Source: Variovorax paradoxus
Lineage (GTDB): Bacteria > Pseudomonadota > Gammaproteobacteria > Burkholderiales > Burkholderiaceae_C
DNA: 64,000 bases
Direction: 5' to 3'
Assembly: GCF_902712855.1 (NCBI RefSeq)
Contig: NZ_LR743508.1
Coordinates: forward strand, 1,178,001 to 1,242,000
Both the position numbers and the translations under genes were made by a program. The notes under the pieces were generated by a model. It did not search any database and was not told the DNA's origin. It worked only from the letters and a program-made list of their open reading frames with translations. Below are positions 16,938-24,759 of the stretch, one piece after another. Each line of letters starts with the position of its first letter. The first letter of the stretch is position 1.

Positions 16938-19900
16938 ATGGCAGGCAACGAGGGACAGGCCCAGGGCAAGCAGCCGGCGGAGCGCGAGCCGCAGGCGGCC
17001 GTGGCGCCGCTGAACACCATCGTGAAGGAAGACGTGGCCGCCGCGAGCAAGGCGGTGGACGACTGGCTGCGCGCGTTCTCGGGCGGCTACGTCACGCTGG
17101 AGCGGCTGACGATGGTGCTGGGCAGCATCCCGATCGTCGGCAACATCATGGCGCTGGTGGATGTGTTCCTGGACATCATCAACATCGTCGAGAAGAAGGC
17201 CAAGGACGGCATCGAGAGCTTCCTGCTGTGGGTGAGCCTGGGCATCAACCTGATCGGTCTGATCCCGCTGCCGCCGAGCATGGCGGCGGCGCGCATGAGT
17301 CTGCGGCCCACGCTGCACCTGGTGAAGCAGGAACTGAAGCACGCGGCGTCGAACCTCGGCGAGGCCATCGTCACCATTCTCGTGGGCCACCTGAACGCCA
17401 CCATCATGGGCGAGCTCGACAAGTTCATCGAGGGCGCGATCGCGCAGCTCGACGGCATCCTGAAGCGCTGTGCCGACCTGGCCGACAACATCATCGACAA
17501 CCTGGTCGACGTCCTTCGCCGTGTGCTGGGCCAGAAGGATCTGTTCGCGGTGGCGCGGCCAGTTGCGGCCGAAACGCGGGTGCACGACCCGAAGACGCAG
17601 AGCACCTGGAGCCGCATGTGGGGCGCGGCCGTGCGCTACAGCAAGCAGTCGGCCAACTACGTGGCCAAGGCCGCCGCCAGCCAGTTGCCTGCCGGCGTCG
17701 CGAGCAGGGTCAACGGCGTGATCTCGCAGATGCTGGATTTCAAGCGGCTGCTGCGCAGCCAGCTGTCGGCGCTGGCCAACAAGGAGTCGCAGGCCAGCAT
17801 CATGTGGCTGTTGCACAAGCTGCGTGACGCGCTGCTGCGCAAGAAGGGCAAGCGCACGGTGACGGTGCCGCCGAAGGCTGGCGCCAGGGCCGAGGAGGTC
17901 AAGCCGCCGGGGCAGCTCGAGCGCATCTCCCGGCAGGCGCCGGCGCAGGGAACCGGCGGTTGCAAGAACTGCCCGGCGCCCGCGCGCAAGGGCGCGTCGA
18001 TCAGCCTTTCCACCGGCAACGAGAGCTTCGTGCACACCGACTTCGCGCTCGACGCGCCGCTGCCCATCGAGTGGGCGCGCACGTACGCCAGCGATCTCGA
18101 TGCCTTCGATGGCGGCAGCCTCGGGGCGCGCTGGATCACGCCCTTCAGCACGCGGGTGGACCTCGCGACGCCGTTGCGCGGCGCACGCCAGGGGCAGCCG
18201 AGCTTCGTCTACCACGCGGCCGACGGACGAAGCCACGCCTGTCCGTTGCTGGAACCGGGGCAGACGCACTTCGACGCCATCGAGGAGGTCGCGGTCACGC
18301 GCCTGAGCGAGACCCTGCTGGCGCTCGACTTCGGCAAGCCGCTGTCCGCGGGCGAGCAGGCCGAGTGGCGCGAGGTCTACGAGCGCGTCGAAGGCCGCCA
18401 GCACTACCGGCTCGTGGCCCAGCAGGCGAAGGACGGCAAGTCGATCGGGCTGCGCTACGACCACGTGATCGCCTCGACCGGCGAGCAGGTGCTGAGCGAC
18501 GTGATCAGCAAGCAGGGCGATGTCGTCATCGCGCACGTGGGCACGCTGCCCGATGCGCAGACGGGCCTGATCAAGTCGCTGTGGGAGCTGAAGGACGGGC
18601 AGGTCGTGCGCCAGCTCGCGGCGTACACGCACGACGGCGAACGCGACCTCGTGGCCGCGCAGGACGAGGACGGCGCGAGCTGGAGCTACGCCTACGCGCA
18701 CCACCTCGTCACGCGCTACACCGACCGCACCGGCCGTGGCATGAACCTGCAGTACGACGGCACGGGCGCGGATGCGAAGGCGGTGCGCGAGTGGTCGGAC
18801 GATGGCAGCTTCGCGCTCACGCTGGAGTGGGACAGGAACATCCGCCTGACCTACGTGACGGATGCGCTGGGCGGCGAGACCTGGCACTACTACGACATCC
18901 AGGGCTACACCTACCGGATCATCCATCCGGACAGGCTGCAGGAGTGGTTCTTCCGCGACGAGGCGAAGAACCTCACGCGCCACGTGCACACCGACGGCAG
19001 CACGGACGACTACAGCTACGACGCGGACGGCAACCTGCAGGTGCACACGCGCGCCGATGGCAGCCGCGTGCATTTCGAGTACGACCGGCTGCACCGGCTC
19101 ACCGGCATCCTCGACGGTGAAGGCGGCGCGTGGAAGCGGGATTACGACGCGCAAGGTCACCTCACGGAAGAAGTCGACCCGCTGGGCCACAAGACCGAAT
19201 ATGCCTACGACAAGGCCGGCCGCCCGGTGCGCATCACCGATGCCAAGGGCGGCGTGAAGATGCTTGCGTACTCGCCCTCGGGCCGGTTGCTCGGCTACAC
19301 CGACTGTTCGGCGAAGACCAGCCGCTGGGAGTACGACGCGCGCGGCCGCCTCGTCAAGGCCATCGACGCCGCAGGCCACACCACCAGCTACCGCTACGCT
19401 GCCGGGCAGCTCGAACAGGTTGTCCAGCCCGACGAGACCGTCGAACACTTCGAGCACGATGCGGAAGGCCGCCTGCTCACGCACACCGACGCGCTCGGGC
19501 GCGCCACGCGCTACAGCTACACGCGTGCCGGCCTTGTGTCCGGGCGCACCGACGCCGCCGGACGCTCGCTCAGGTACCACTGGGACCTGCTGGGCCGTCT
19601 CGTCGAACTGCACAACGAGAACGGCAGCCGCTACGACTTCCGCTACGACCCGGTCGGCCGGCTGCTCGAGGAAACCGGCTTCGACCGCAAGACCACGCAA
19701 TACGTCCACGAAGAGACCACCGGCATCCTTGCGGAAGTGGTCGAGGCGGGCCACCGCACCGAACTCGAATTCGATCCGCTGGGCCGCTTGAGCGAGCGCC
19801 GCGCCGGCGGGCAGTGGGAGCGGTTCGGCTATGACCGCAACGGACGGCTGATCGAGGCGGTCAACCCGGATGCGCGCCTGCAATGGTTCCATGACCCGGC

Positions 19901-21668
19901 CGGCAACCTGACGCGCGAGCACCACCACTACACGGCGCGCAAGCGCACCGCCGTCTGGCAGCACCGCTACGACGAACTCAACCAGCGCATCGCCACCGTG
20001 CGGCCCGATGGCCACACGACCCAATGGCTCACGTATGGCTCCGGGCATGTGCACGGGCTGATGCTCGACGGGCAGGACATTCTCGGCTTCGAGCGCGACG
20101 ACCTGCATCGCGAAGTGGCGCGCGAACAGGGCAACGGCCTGAGCCAGCGGCTGGCGTACGACCCCGCGGGCCGGTTGCTGGCGCAGCAGATCTCGCGCAC
20201 CCGGCCCGGCGCCGTCGAAGCTGCCGGGGCTTCCGCCGCGGCGGCGCACATCGCGCGCAGCTACAGCTACGACAAGGCCGGTCAGCTCGTGGCCATCGGC
20301 GACAGCCGGCGCGGCAACCTGAGCTACCGCTACGACCCGGTCGGCCGCCTGCTCGAAGCCAACAGCCGCATCGGGCGCGAGGTGTTCGCCTTCGACCCGG
20401 CGGGCAACATCGCCGACCCGGCGGCCGCGGACGACAAGGCCCGTGAACATGCGACCGGCGCAGTCAACAAGCTGCTGGACAACCTGCTGAAGAACTACGC
20501 CGGCACCAGCTACCGCTACGACGACCGCGGCAACATGACAGAGCGCGTGCGCAATGGCCGGCGCACTGTCTTCGCGTGGGACGGCTTCAACCGCATGACC
20601 GCGGCCACCGACCAGGAAGGCGTTGCCACCACTTTCAGCTACGACCCGCTCGGACGCCGCATCGCCAAGCGCACGGGCGAGGCCACGACCCTCTTCGGCT
20701 GGGACGGCGATGTGCTCGCGTTCGAGAGCACGCAGAGCCTGTCGGCGCTGGAAGAGGGGAGCGAGAACGGCTCGAGCGTGCACTACATCCACGAGGCTGG
20801 CTCTTTCGTGCCGCTCGTGCAGGCGCGCCGGGCGCGTGCCATCGCATTGAACGAGACGACCGATGCGAAGGCGCTGATGGCGGCCAACGGCGGGGTCTAC
20901 GACATCGAGCAGGATCCGCTGTGGAACGGGCAAGGGCGCCGTGCGCCGAGCGCGTTCGACAGGAAGGAGCTGGCGTTCTATCAGTGCGATCACCTGGGCA
21001 CGCCGCAGGAGCTGACGGACCATGAAGGCGGTGTGGCCTGGTCTGCGCAGTACAAGGCGTGGGGCGAGGCGCGGGAGGCGATCAGCGAGGCGGGAAGGCG
21101 GGCCGGGTTCAGGAATCCGATCCGGTTCCAGGGGCAGTATTTCGATGAGGAAACGGGGCTGCATTACAACCGATTCCGGTATTACGATCCGGTCGCTGGA
21201 AGGTTCATTTCCAAAGATTTGATCAAGTTACGTGGAGGCTTCAACCTTCATGGGTTCGCCCCCAACCCGGTTGCATGGATCGATCCACTGGGGCTTGCTC
21301 GGCAAAAGGGCATTACGCCGAACAACAAGGGCACTCGGACCACGATAGAGGGTGGAAAGCTCTCGGACCCCGTTGTCGGGTACAGCGGTGGAGCTGGAGG
21401 AAAGGGACCCCAGCACGCCGTGGTGAAGGAAATGTATGACGACATCCCGATCGATGCTCGATCTACTACGCATCCTTGGTGCGGTGAGCCTGATGCGCTC
21501 AGCGCTATAGCGCATGCCCACAATGTCTCAAGTGTCGAAGAACTTCGTGGAGTAGTGCAGGGAGGAACGTCCTCCACTCTTCGAAATGATGGAAAGCTGA
21601 TGCCCTATTGCAAATCGTGCGAGATCGTCATGGGCCGGCTTGGCATATGCGATGGAGTGAAGAAATGA
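16938..21668 (+). CDS. rhs: Rhs effector 2 with YwqJ-like deaminase toxin tip
   Basis: A 1576-residue paralogue of Rhs 1 with the same layout: hydrophobic N-terminal region, GCKNCPAPARKGAS shell start, YD repeats, and the boundary YFDEETGLHYNRFRYYD ... WIDPLGL at about 1449-1453. The 123-residue tip differs completely: HAVVKEMYDDIP, then HPWCGEPDALSAI (Cys1515, Glu1517) and YCKSCEIVMGRLGI (Cys1558, Cys1561). The C-x-E and C-x-x-C pair is the zinc and catalytic signature of the cytidine-deaminase fold, and the spacing and DAL context fit the YwqJ-like group. The target is unknown; related toxins deaminate nucleic acids or nucleotides. The ATG follows a purine-rich AGGGAGGAGAAG; a longer upstream frame was rejected. 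The stop overlaps the ATG of the next gene, the likely immunity gene. Confidence 0.92.
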   Translation: MAGNEGQAQGKQPAEREPQAAVAPLNTIVKEDVAAASKAVDDWLRAFSGGYVTLERLTMVLGSIPIVGNIMALVDVFLDIINIVEKKAKDGIESFLLWVSLGINLIGLIPLPPSMAAARMSLRPTLHLVKQELKHAASNLGEAIVTILVGHLNATIMGELDKFIEGAIAQLDGILKRCADLADNIIDNLVDVLRRVLGQKDLFAVARPVAAETRVHDPKTQSTWSRMWGAAVRYSKQSANYVAKAAASQLPAGVASRVNGVISQMLDFKRLLRSQLSALANKESQASIMWLLHKLRDALLRKKGKRTVTVPPKAGARAEEVKPPGQLERISRQAPAQGTGGCKNCPAPARKGASISLSTGNESFVHTDFALDAPLPIEWARTYASDLDAFDGGSLGARWITPFSTRVDLATPLRGARQGQPSFVYHAADGRSHACPLLEPGQTHFDAIEEVAVTRLSETLLALDFGKPLSAGEQAEWREVYERVEGRQHYRLVAQQAKDGKSIGLRYDHVIASTGEQVLSDVISKQGDVVIAHVGTLPDAQTGLIKSLWELKDGQVVRQLAAYTHDGERDLVAAQDEDGASWSYAYAHHLVTRYTDRTGRGMNLQYDGTGADAKAVREWSDDGSFALTLEWDRNIRLTYVTDALGGETWHYYDIQGYTYRIIHPDRLQEWFFRDEAKNLTRHVHTDGSTDDYSYDADGNLQVHTRADGSRVHFEYDRLHRLTGILDGEGGAWKRDYDAQGHLTEEVDPLGHKTEYAYDKAGRPVRITDAKGGVKMLAYSPSGRLLGYTDCSAKTSRWEYDARGRLVKAIDAAGHTTSYRYAAGQLEQVVQPDETVEHFEHDAEGRLLTHTDALGRATRYSYTRAGLVSGRTDAAGRSLRYHWDLLGRLVELHNENGSRYDFRYDPVGRLLEETGFDRKTTQYVHEETTGILAEVVEAGHRTELEFDPLGRLSERRAGGQWERFGYDRNGRLIEAVNPDARLQWFHDPAGNLTREHHHYTARKRTAVWQHRYDELNQRIATVRPDGHTTQWLTYGSGHVHGLMLDGQDILGFERDDLHREVAREQGNGLSQRLAYDPAGRLLAQQISRTRPGAVEAAGASAAAAHIARSYSYDKAGQLVAIGDSRRGNLSYRYDPVGRLLEANSRIGREVFAFDPAGNIADPAAADDKAREHATGAVNKLLDNLLKNYAGTSYRYDDRGNMTERVRNGRRTVFAWDGFNRMTAATDQEGVATTFSYDPLGRRIAKRTGEATTLFGWDGDVLAFESTQSLSALEEGSENGSSVHYIHEAGSFVPLVQARRARAIALNETTDAKALMAANGGVYDIEQDPLWNGQGRRAPSAFDRKELAFYQCDHLGTPQELTDHEGGVAWSAQYKAWGEAREAISEAGRRAGFRNPIRFQGQYFDEETGLHYNRFRYYDPVAGRFISKDLIKLRGGFNLHGFAPNPVAWIDPLGLARQKGITPNNKGTRTTIEGGKLSDPVVGYSGGAGGKGPQHAVVKEMYDDIPIDARSTTHPWCGEPDALSAIAHAHNVSSVEELRGVVQGGTSSTLRNDGKLMPYCKSCEIVMGRLGICDGVKK
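17001..17338 (+). repeat. Rhs block A, copy 2
   Basis: Second copy of the N-terminal block; partner at 11610-11947. Confidence 0.85.
18300..19091 (+). repeat. Rhs block B, copy 2
   Basis: Second copy of the near-identical shell block; partner at 12909-13700. Confidence 0.88.
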
Positions 21669-22138
21669 ATGGTCCCTACAGCGAAGATGAGATCAGCGAA
21701 CTCGATGCCATCGAAGAGGCGCTGATCGATAGGCAAATACCGTTCGGCCGGATGATGAAGATGTATGCCGAGTTCCTGTTGACTCGCATCCTGGATGGTC
21801 GGTTCGATGAGGTCGTTTCGTCCGAGTACCTGAGCTTCATTGCAAAGCATCTCCAGGCGGCAATCGCCAGTTTTGATGCCAGCAACAGCGATGAATTGCG
21901 CAGGTCCGGAAAGCGTGAACTCTGGGCGTTGTCCGATCGTTCTGAACAGGAAGCCCCTGGGCTGGCGGCATTGAGCCGATGCGCCGTTTGCTGTTTCCAT
22001 GAGGACACACCATGGAACCCGGATGAGAACGAGAGCCCGACGCCGCTGCCGTTCTATCTCTTTCTGCTCAAGCGGGTTGCTCCCGGTATGGGGATGGATT
22101 TCTTGCATTACGCCAAGGTATATCTGCTTGCTGCCTGA
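21665..22138 (+). CDS. Putative immunity protein for Rhs 2 (family member 1)
   Basis: A 157-residue acidic, helical, cytoplasmic-type protein without signal peptide or membrane segment. Its ATG overlaps the rhs stop (ATGA) and has GGAG seven bases upstream, so it is translationally coupled to the deaminase toxin, as expected for an immunity gene. Marks of the family, shared with the gene at 22597 and the remnant at 24423, are the opening DAIEEALIDRQIPFGRMMKMYAEF-type helix, the central LAALSRCAVCCF, a PxPxYLFLLK segment and the ending MGMDFLHYAKVYLLAA. I do not know a family name for it. Confidence 0.8.
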   Translation: MNGPYSEDEISELDAIEEALIDRQIPFGRMMKMYAEFLLTRILDGRFDEVVSSEYLSFIAKHLQAAIASFDASNSDELRRSGKRELWALSDRSEQEAPGLAALSRCAVCCFHEDTPWNPDENESPTPLPFYLFLLKRVAPGMGMDFLHYAKVYLLAA

Positions 22139-22186
22139 GAAAATCTCTATTTTGGATTAAAGAGTTTCGACAGGCGTATATCAATT

Positions 22187-22585
22187 ATGAGCTATCTATT
22201 TGATGAAAATCTGATTGCGGCCTTGAGGCTTTTCGGCTGCTATAGAGAACGTAAGGTTGAAATAAGTCAGATTTCCTCTGGCTGGAAAAAAGAAGGCTAT
22301 AGGGTGTTTCCAGAAGCCTCGAAGTTCGTCAAATTCTTTGGCGGATTGACATTGACGCACCCCGCCTATGGCGGCGGTGCTTTTGATGACAGCCATTTTG
22401 ATCCCTCCGTGGCAACTCGTCGTATAGATAGAAGTTGAATTGTGGAGGGCTACGAGCAGCTGGCGAACGAAAGCTTGCTACCTGTTGGACAGGGATATTC
22501 CGTGCACTTGGAGAAAATTTTCTTTGGCGGAAGCTTTGAGAGATTGTCTGAATGGCAATTGTCACCTCGCCTGCGTCTCGCTTAA
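22187..22585 (+). pseudogene. SUKH-3-like immunity gene broken by a stop codon
   Basis: The first 83 codons read as a SUKH-3 immunity domain: GCYRERKVEISQI, then EGYRVFPEASKFVKFFGGLTL and FDPSVATRRIDRS. A TGA at 22436-22438 interrupts the frame where the family usually has a Trp or another residue, and the same frame then continues with VEGYEQLANESLLPVGQGYS, which is the next SUKH-3 block, up to a TAA at 22583. The stretch between that block and FFGGSFERLSEW looks about 30 residues short of a normal domain. SUKH proteins are known partners of deaminase and nuclease toxins. Probably an orphan immunity gene in decay. Confidence 0.7.
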
Positions 22586-22596
22586 ATGAGGCAAAA

Positions 22597-23073
22597 ATGA
22601 GTGAGCCATTCAGTGCATGCGAAGAAAAGAAGATTGAAGAACTCGAACGAGCGCTGATGGACAGGAAAATTCCTTATGCACGGATGGCGAGGGTGTACGC
22701 GAAGTTCTTGTTGGCTCTGATCTCGGGTGAAAATTTTGACAGGAAACTGACTCGGTCTTCCGAGTTGATTGCCGTGACTCGATCTCTTCAATCGGCAATC
22801 AAAGGCTTTGATGGTGGTGCCAGTGGCGATTTGCGTCAGCCATACAGAGTCGAACTGATAGGAATTTCTGGTCGAGTGGAAGAGAGCCAACCGGCGCTGG
22901 CCGCATTGATTCGGTGTGCGGTATGTTGCTTTTTCGTCGACGAGGAGTGGGATCCCGATCTGGAGGAGGATTCAACGCCAATTCCTCGCTATCTTTTTCT
23001 GTTGAAAAAATTCGATTCGAGCATGGAAATGGAGTTTTTGACCTACGCCAGCACATATCTGCTTTCGGCCTGA
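22597..23073 (+). CDS. Immunity-family paralogue (member 2)
   Basis: A 158-residue paralogue of the gene at 21665, with matching blocks KKIEELERALMDRKIPYARMARVYAKFLL, LAALIRCAVCCFF, PIPRYLFLLKKF and MEMEFLTYASTYLLSA. By eye the two proteins share about 45% of residues. The ATG has GAGG six bases upstream; an in-frame earlier ATG at 22552 lies in the tail of the SUKH-3 remnant and was not used. With no toxin next to it, it is an orphan that may protect against a related toxin carried by kin. Base composition is richer in A+T than the Rhs genes. Confidence 0.8.
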   Translation: MSEPFSACEEKKIEELERALMDRKIPYARMARVYAKFLLALISGENFDRKLTRSSELIAVTRSLQSAIKGFDGGASGDLRQPYRVELIGISGRVEESQPALAALIRCAVCCFFVDEEWDPDLEEDSTPIPRYLFLLKKFDSSMEMEFLTYASTYLLSA

Positions 23074-23124
23074 TGAATCGATGTGGTTCTCGAGGATGGG
23101 TCAAAGGCGTGAAGGGTTGTTCAA

Positions 23125-23655
23125 TTGGAAAATGAAAGTCAGTTGCTGAGGATAGATGTCAAAATAGCTTCACTGAATGGAAGAGGTTTTGCTCAATGCT
23201 GTTTCGTTTCTCAAGATCATGTAATTGGGGACTTTGAGCAACGCATGCTGCTTGGTAGCTTGGGGCTGGCAGTTGGTGATTTGGTGGATCGAATAAAAAA
23301 GATCCCGGACTTCGATTTTCGCTCGTCAAGAAGTATCGAAGAAGTTTTTGATGGAATGAGTGTGAGCTTTTTAAAGGCAGAGTTTGACTTTTTTGAAGCA
23401 AATAATTTTTCCGTCTGCCATGAATTGAAAACAGATCAGTTCTTCGCTTTGCCTTTGGCGATCGAGGCTTTCGACGGGGAAGAGGCCTATGTATTTAAAT
23501 TCGAAAAACAATGGAGATTCGTTTGGCGTCAGTGGGAAACGAAGGAAGTCGTTCATTTTTCTATAGACAGGAATTTGCTTATCCAAGTCCTGGGAACGGC
23601 GTTAGAAGTGATTCGAAGTGAAGCTGGGAAAAATCCAGCGTCGGATGCTTGTTAG
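23125..23655 (+). CDS. Probable orphan immunity protein, family uncertain
   Basis: A 176-residue protein from a TTG start with AAGG eight bases upstream; no in-frame ATG is near. It is A+T-rich, with many Phe, Asp and Glu residues and no signal peptide. The layout (early FAQCCFVSQDHVIGDFEQRMLLGSL, late LPLAIEAFDGEEAYVFKF and FSIDRNLLIQVLGTALEVI) is reminiscent of Imm42-like immunity proteins, but I am not sure of that assignment. Its position inside a run of immunity genes and remnants is the main support for an immunity role. Confidence 0.6.
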   Translation: MENESQLLRIDVKIASLNGRGFAQCCFVSQDHVIGDFEQRMLLGSLGLAVGDLVDRIKKIPDFDFRSSRSIEEVFDGMSVSFLKAEFDFFEANNFSVCHELKTDQFFALPLAIEAFDGEEAYVFKFEKQWRFVWRQWETKEVVHFSIDRNLLIQVLGTALEVIRSEAGKNPASDAC

Positions 23656-23706
23656 CACTTGGGCACCAGACGCACTACTCACTTTCGTAATTGCGCTTAC
23701 GGTAAG

Positions 23707-23877
23707 AATCCGGTTGAATAGATCGATCCCTTCGTATTAACCCCTCGCGCAGAATCGGCAAGGAAGGCAGGCGTGCGGGAAGTGCCGGTCAACGTCAACA
23801 CAGTAGCGCCGGAGGCGGCCGAAAAACTCAAGGATGACGCAGCAATGGCGCGTGCCGAAAGGATGAACAGATGCTAG
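23707..23877 (+). pseudogene. Displaced Rhs core end with short toxin-tip remnant
   Basis: Codons at 23707-23730 read NPV-E-stop-IDP, which aligns at base level with the NPVAWIDP boundary of the two intact rhs genes (AATCCGGTTG, then ATAGATCGATCC against AACCCGGTTG, then ATGGATCGATCC in Rhs 2); the Trp codon has become TAG. The frame then runs on for about 50 codons of unrelated tip (LTPRAESARKAG ... MARAERMNRC) to a stop that overlaps the ATG of the DUF6896 gene. This is the scar of an older Rhs toxin tip left behind when a new tip took its place. Confidence 0.75.
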
Positions 23878-24305
23878 CGCTGTCGCAACAGGACATCCTG
23901 CAGGCCGCAATCGAGGTCGACGTGCTCCAGCAAGAGCTTGTAAAAGCCTTCTTTGCGCAGAACCCCGGTGTAACGGAATTCGGCTCGCTGACCGACTTTC
24001 CCAAAGCAGGACAACTGCAACTCGGCGGGCAGACGTGGCGCTACAGGAAGCACGGCCTTGGATACAGCTTTCTGAGCGATCAAGGTTGCGTGATAGATGC
24101 CCACAACCATTTCAACCGCGGCTTGCGCTGGGTTGATGCCCATCGAGTGACCGAGTATTTGCTTTCCGTGCGAGCCGACCTTGGGCAAATGGACGAGTTG
24201 CACACACTGATCGAGGGCGGATTGGAAGCACTGGAAAAGCAGGGATTTCTGGCAAGGACGGCAAATTCTCCGACGGCTTGGGAGATCCGGTCTGAAGGTC
24301 GTTAG
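23871..24305 (+). CDS. DUF6896-type protein, immunity partner of the displaced Rhs tip
   Basis: A 144-residue protein whose ATG overlaps the stop of the Rhs tip remnant (ATGCTAG). Family marks are LVKAFFAQNPGVTEFG, the block LQLGGQTWRYRKHGLGYSFL, and the DAHNHF and WVDAHRVTEYLLSV segments, which fit DUF6896, a domain often found beside polymorphic toxins. No signal peptide. It is the one gene of this remnant module that still looks intact, as expected if retained immunity is useful against siblings. Function as immunity is inferred from overlap and context. Confidence 0.72.
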   Translation: MLALSQQDILQAAIEVDVLQQELVKAFFAQNPGVTEFGSLTDFPKAGQLQLGGQTWRYRKHGLGYSFLSDQGCVIDAHNHFNRGLRWVDAHRVTEYLLSVRADLGQMDELHTLIEGGLEALEKQGFLARTANSPTAWEIRSEGR

Positions 24306-24422
24306 ACCGCCCTGAGCGAAGGGTGAGAGTTTTCGGAACATTCCAATTTACGGATTGCTGCAAGAGAAATGTGAACGACCGAAATCAGTGAAATCTGGAT
24401 CGTCGTCGGATCGACTGCAAGG

Positions 24423-24476
24423 ATGGGAATGGAGTTTTTGAGCTACGCCAAGGCGCACCTGCTTGATGCCCAATGA
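24423..24476 (+). pseudogene. 3'-terminal remnant of a third immunity paralogue
   Basis: Eighteen codons read MGMEFLSYAKAHLLDAQ-stop, matching the ends MGMDFLHYAKVYLLAA and MEMEFLTYASTYLLSA of the two intact family members at 21665 and 22597, also at base level (GGAATGGAGTTTTTGA). Nothing upstream of about 24418 matches the family, so the rest of the gene was deleted. Confidence 0.75.
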
Positions 24477-24544
24477 ATTGAGTGACTCTTGGGATGAATC
24501 CAGAGCCGAGAAGGGCTGGACGCCTGTCGGCAGTGAAATGAACA

Positions 24545-24563
24545 CGAGGGCCAATCGCCCTCG
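24545..24563. terminator. Hairpin at the end of the immunity array
   Basis: A perfect 7-bp stem CGAGGGC / GCCCTCG with a five-base loop, extendable by one A-T pair. No T run follows on either strand, so it is only a possible terminator or boundary structure between the secretion island and the sugar transport operon. Confidence 0.4.
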
Positions 24564-24617
24564 TCGGTCACCGCTTCATCCAAGGAACCCGCCGTTCTCG
24601 CCCCCGGATTTCCTCTA

Positions 24618-24638
24618 ACTAAATCATCTTGATTTAGT
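24618..24638. promoter_or_regulatory. Perfect palindrome, likely operator of the ROK repressor
   Basis: ACTAAATCA and TGATTTAGT form a perfect 9-bp inverted repeat around a three-base spacer, 122 bases before the sugar-binding protein gene and conspicuously A+T-rich. ROK repressors of the NagC/XylR type bind sites of this general ACTAAxT...AxTTAGT form. The ROK gene is the fourth gene of the operon that starts here, so autoregulated control by sugar release is likely. Confidence 0.65.
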
Positions 24639-24759
24639 CGGGCCCCTGGCCGATAGTCGCCCTGCGCCCGGACGCCGCGGCTTTCGCTTTCAGCGAAGCC
24701 CGAGCGATCCGGTTCCACAAGACCGCAGGCGCATCGCCGCCCGCCCAAGGAGACAAACC

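Noticed and set aside
23132..23200. ATG at 23132 as start of the immunity-like gene
   Set aside because: It is out of frame with the 176-residue reading frame; the TTG at 23125 is the only start that fits.
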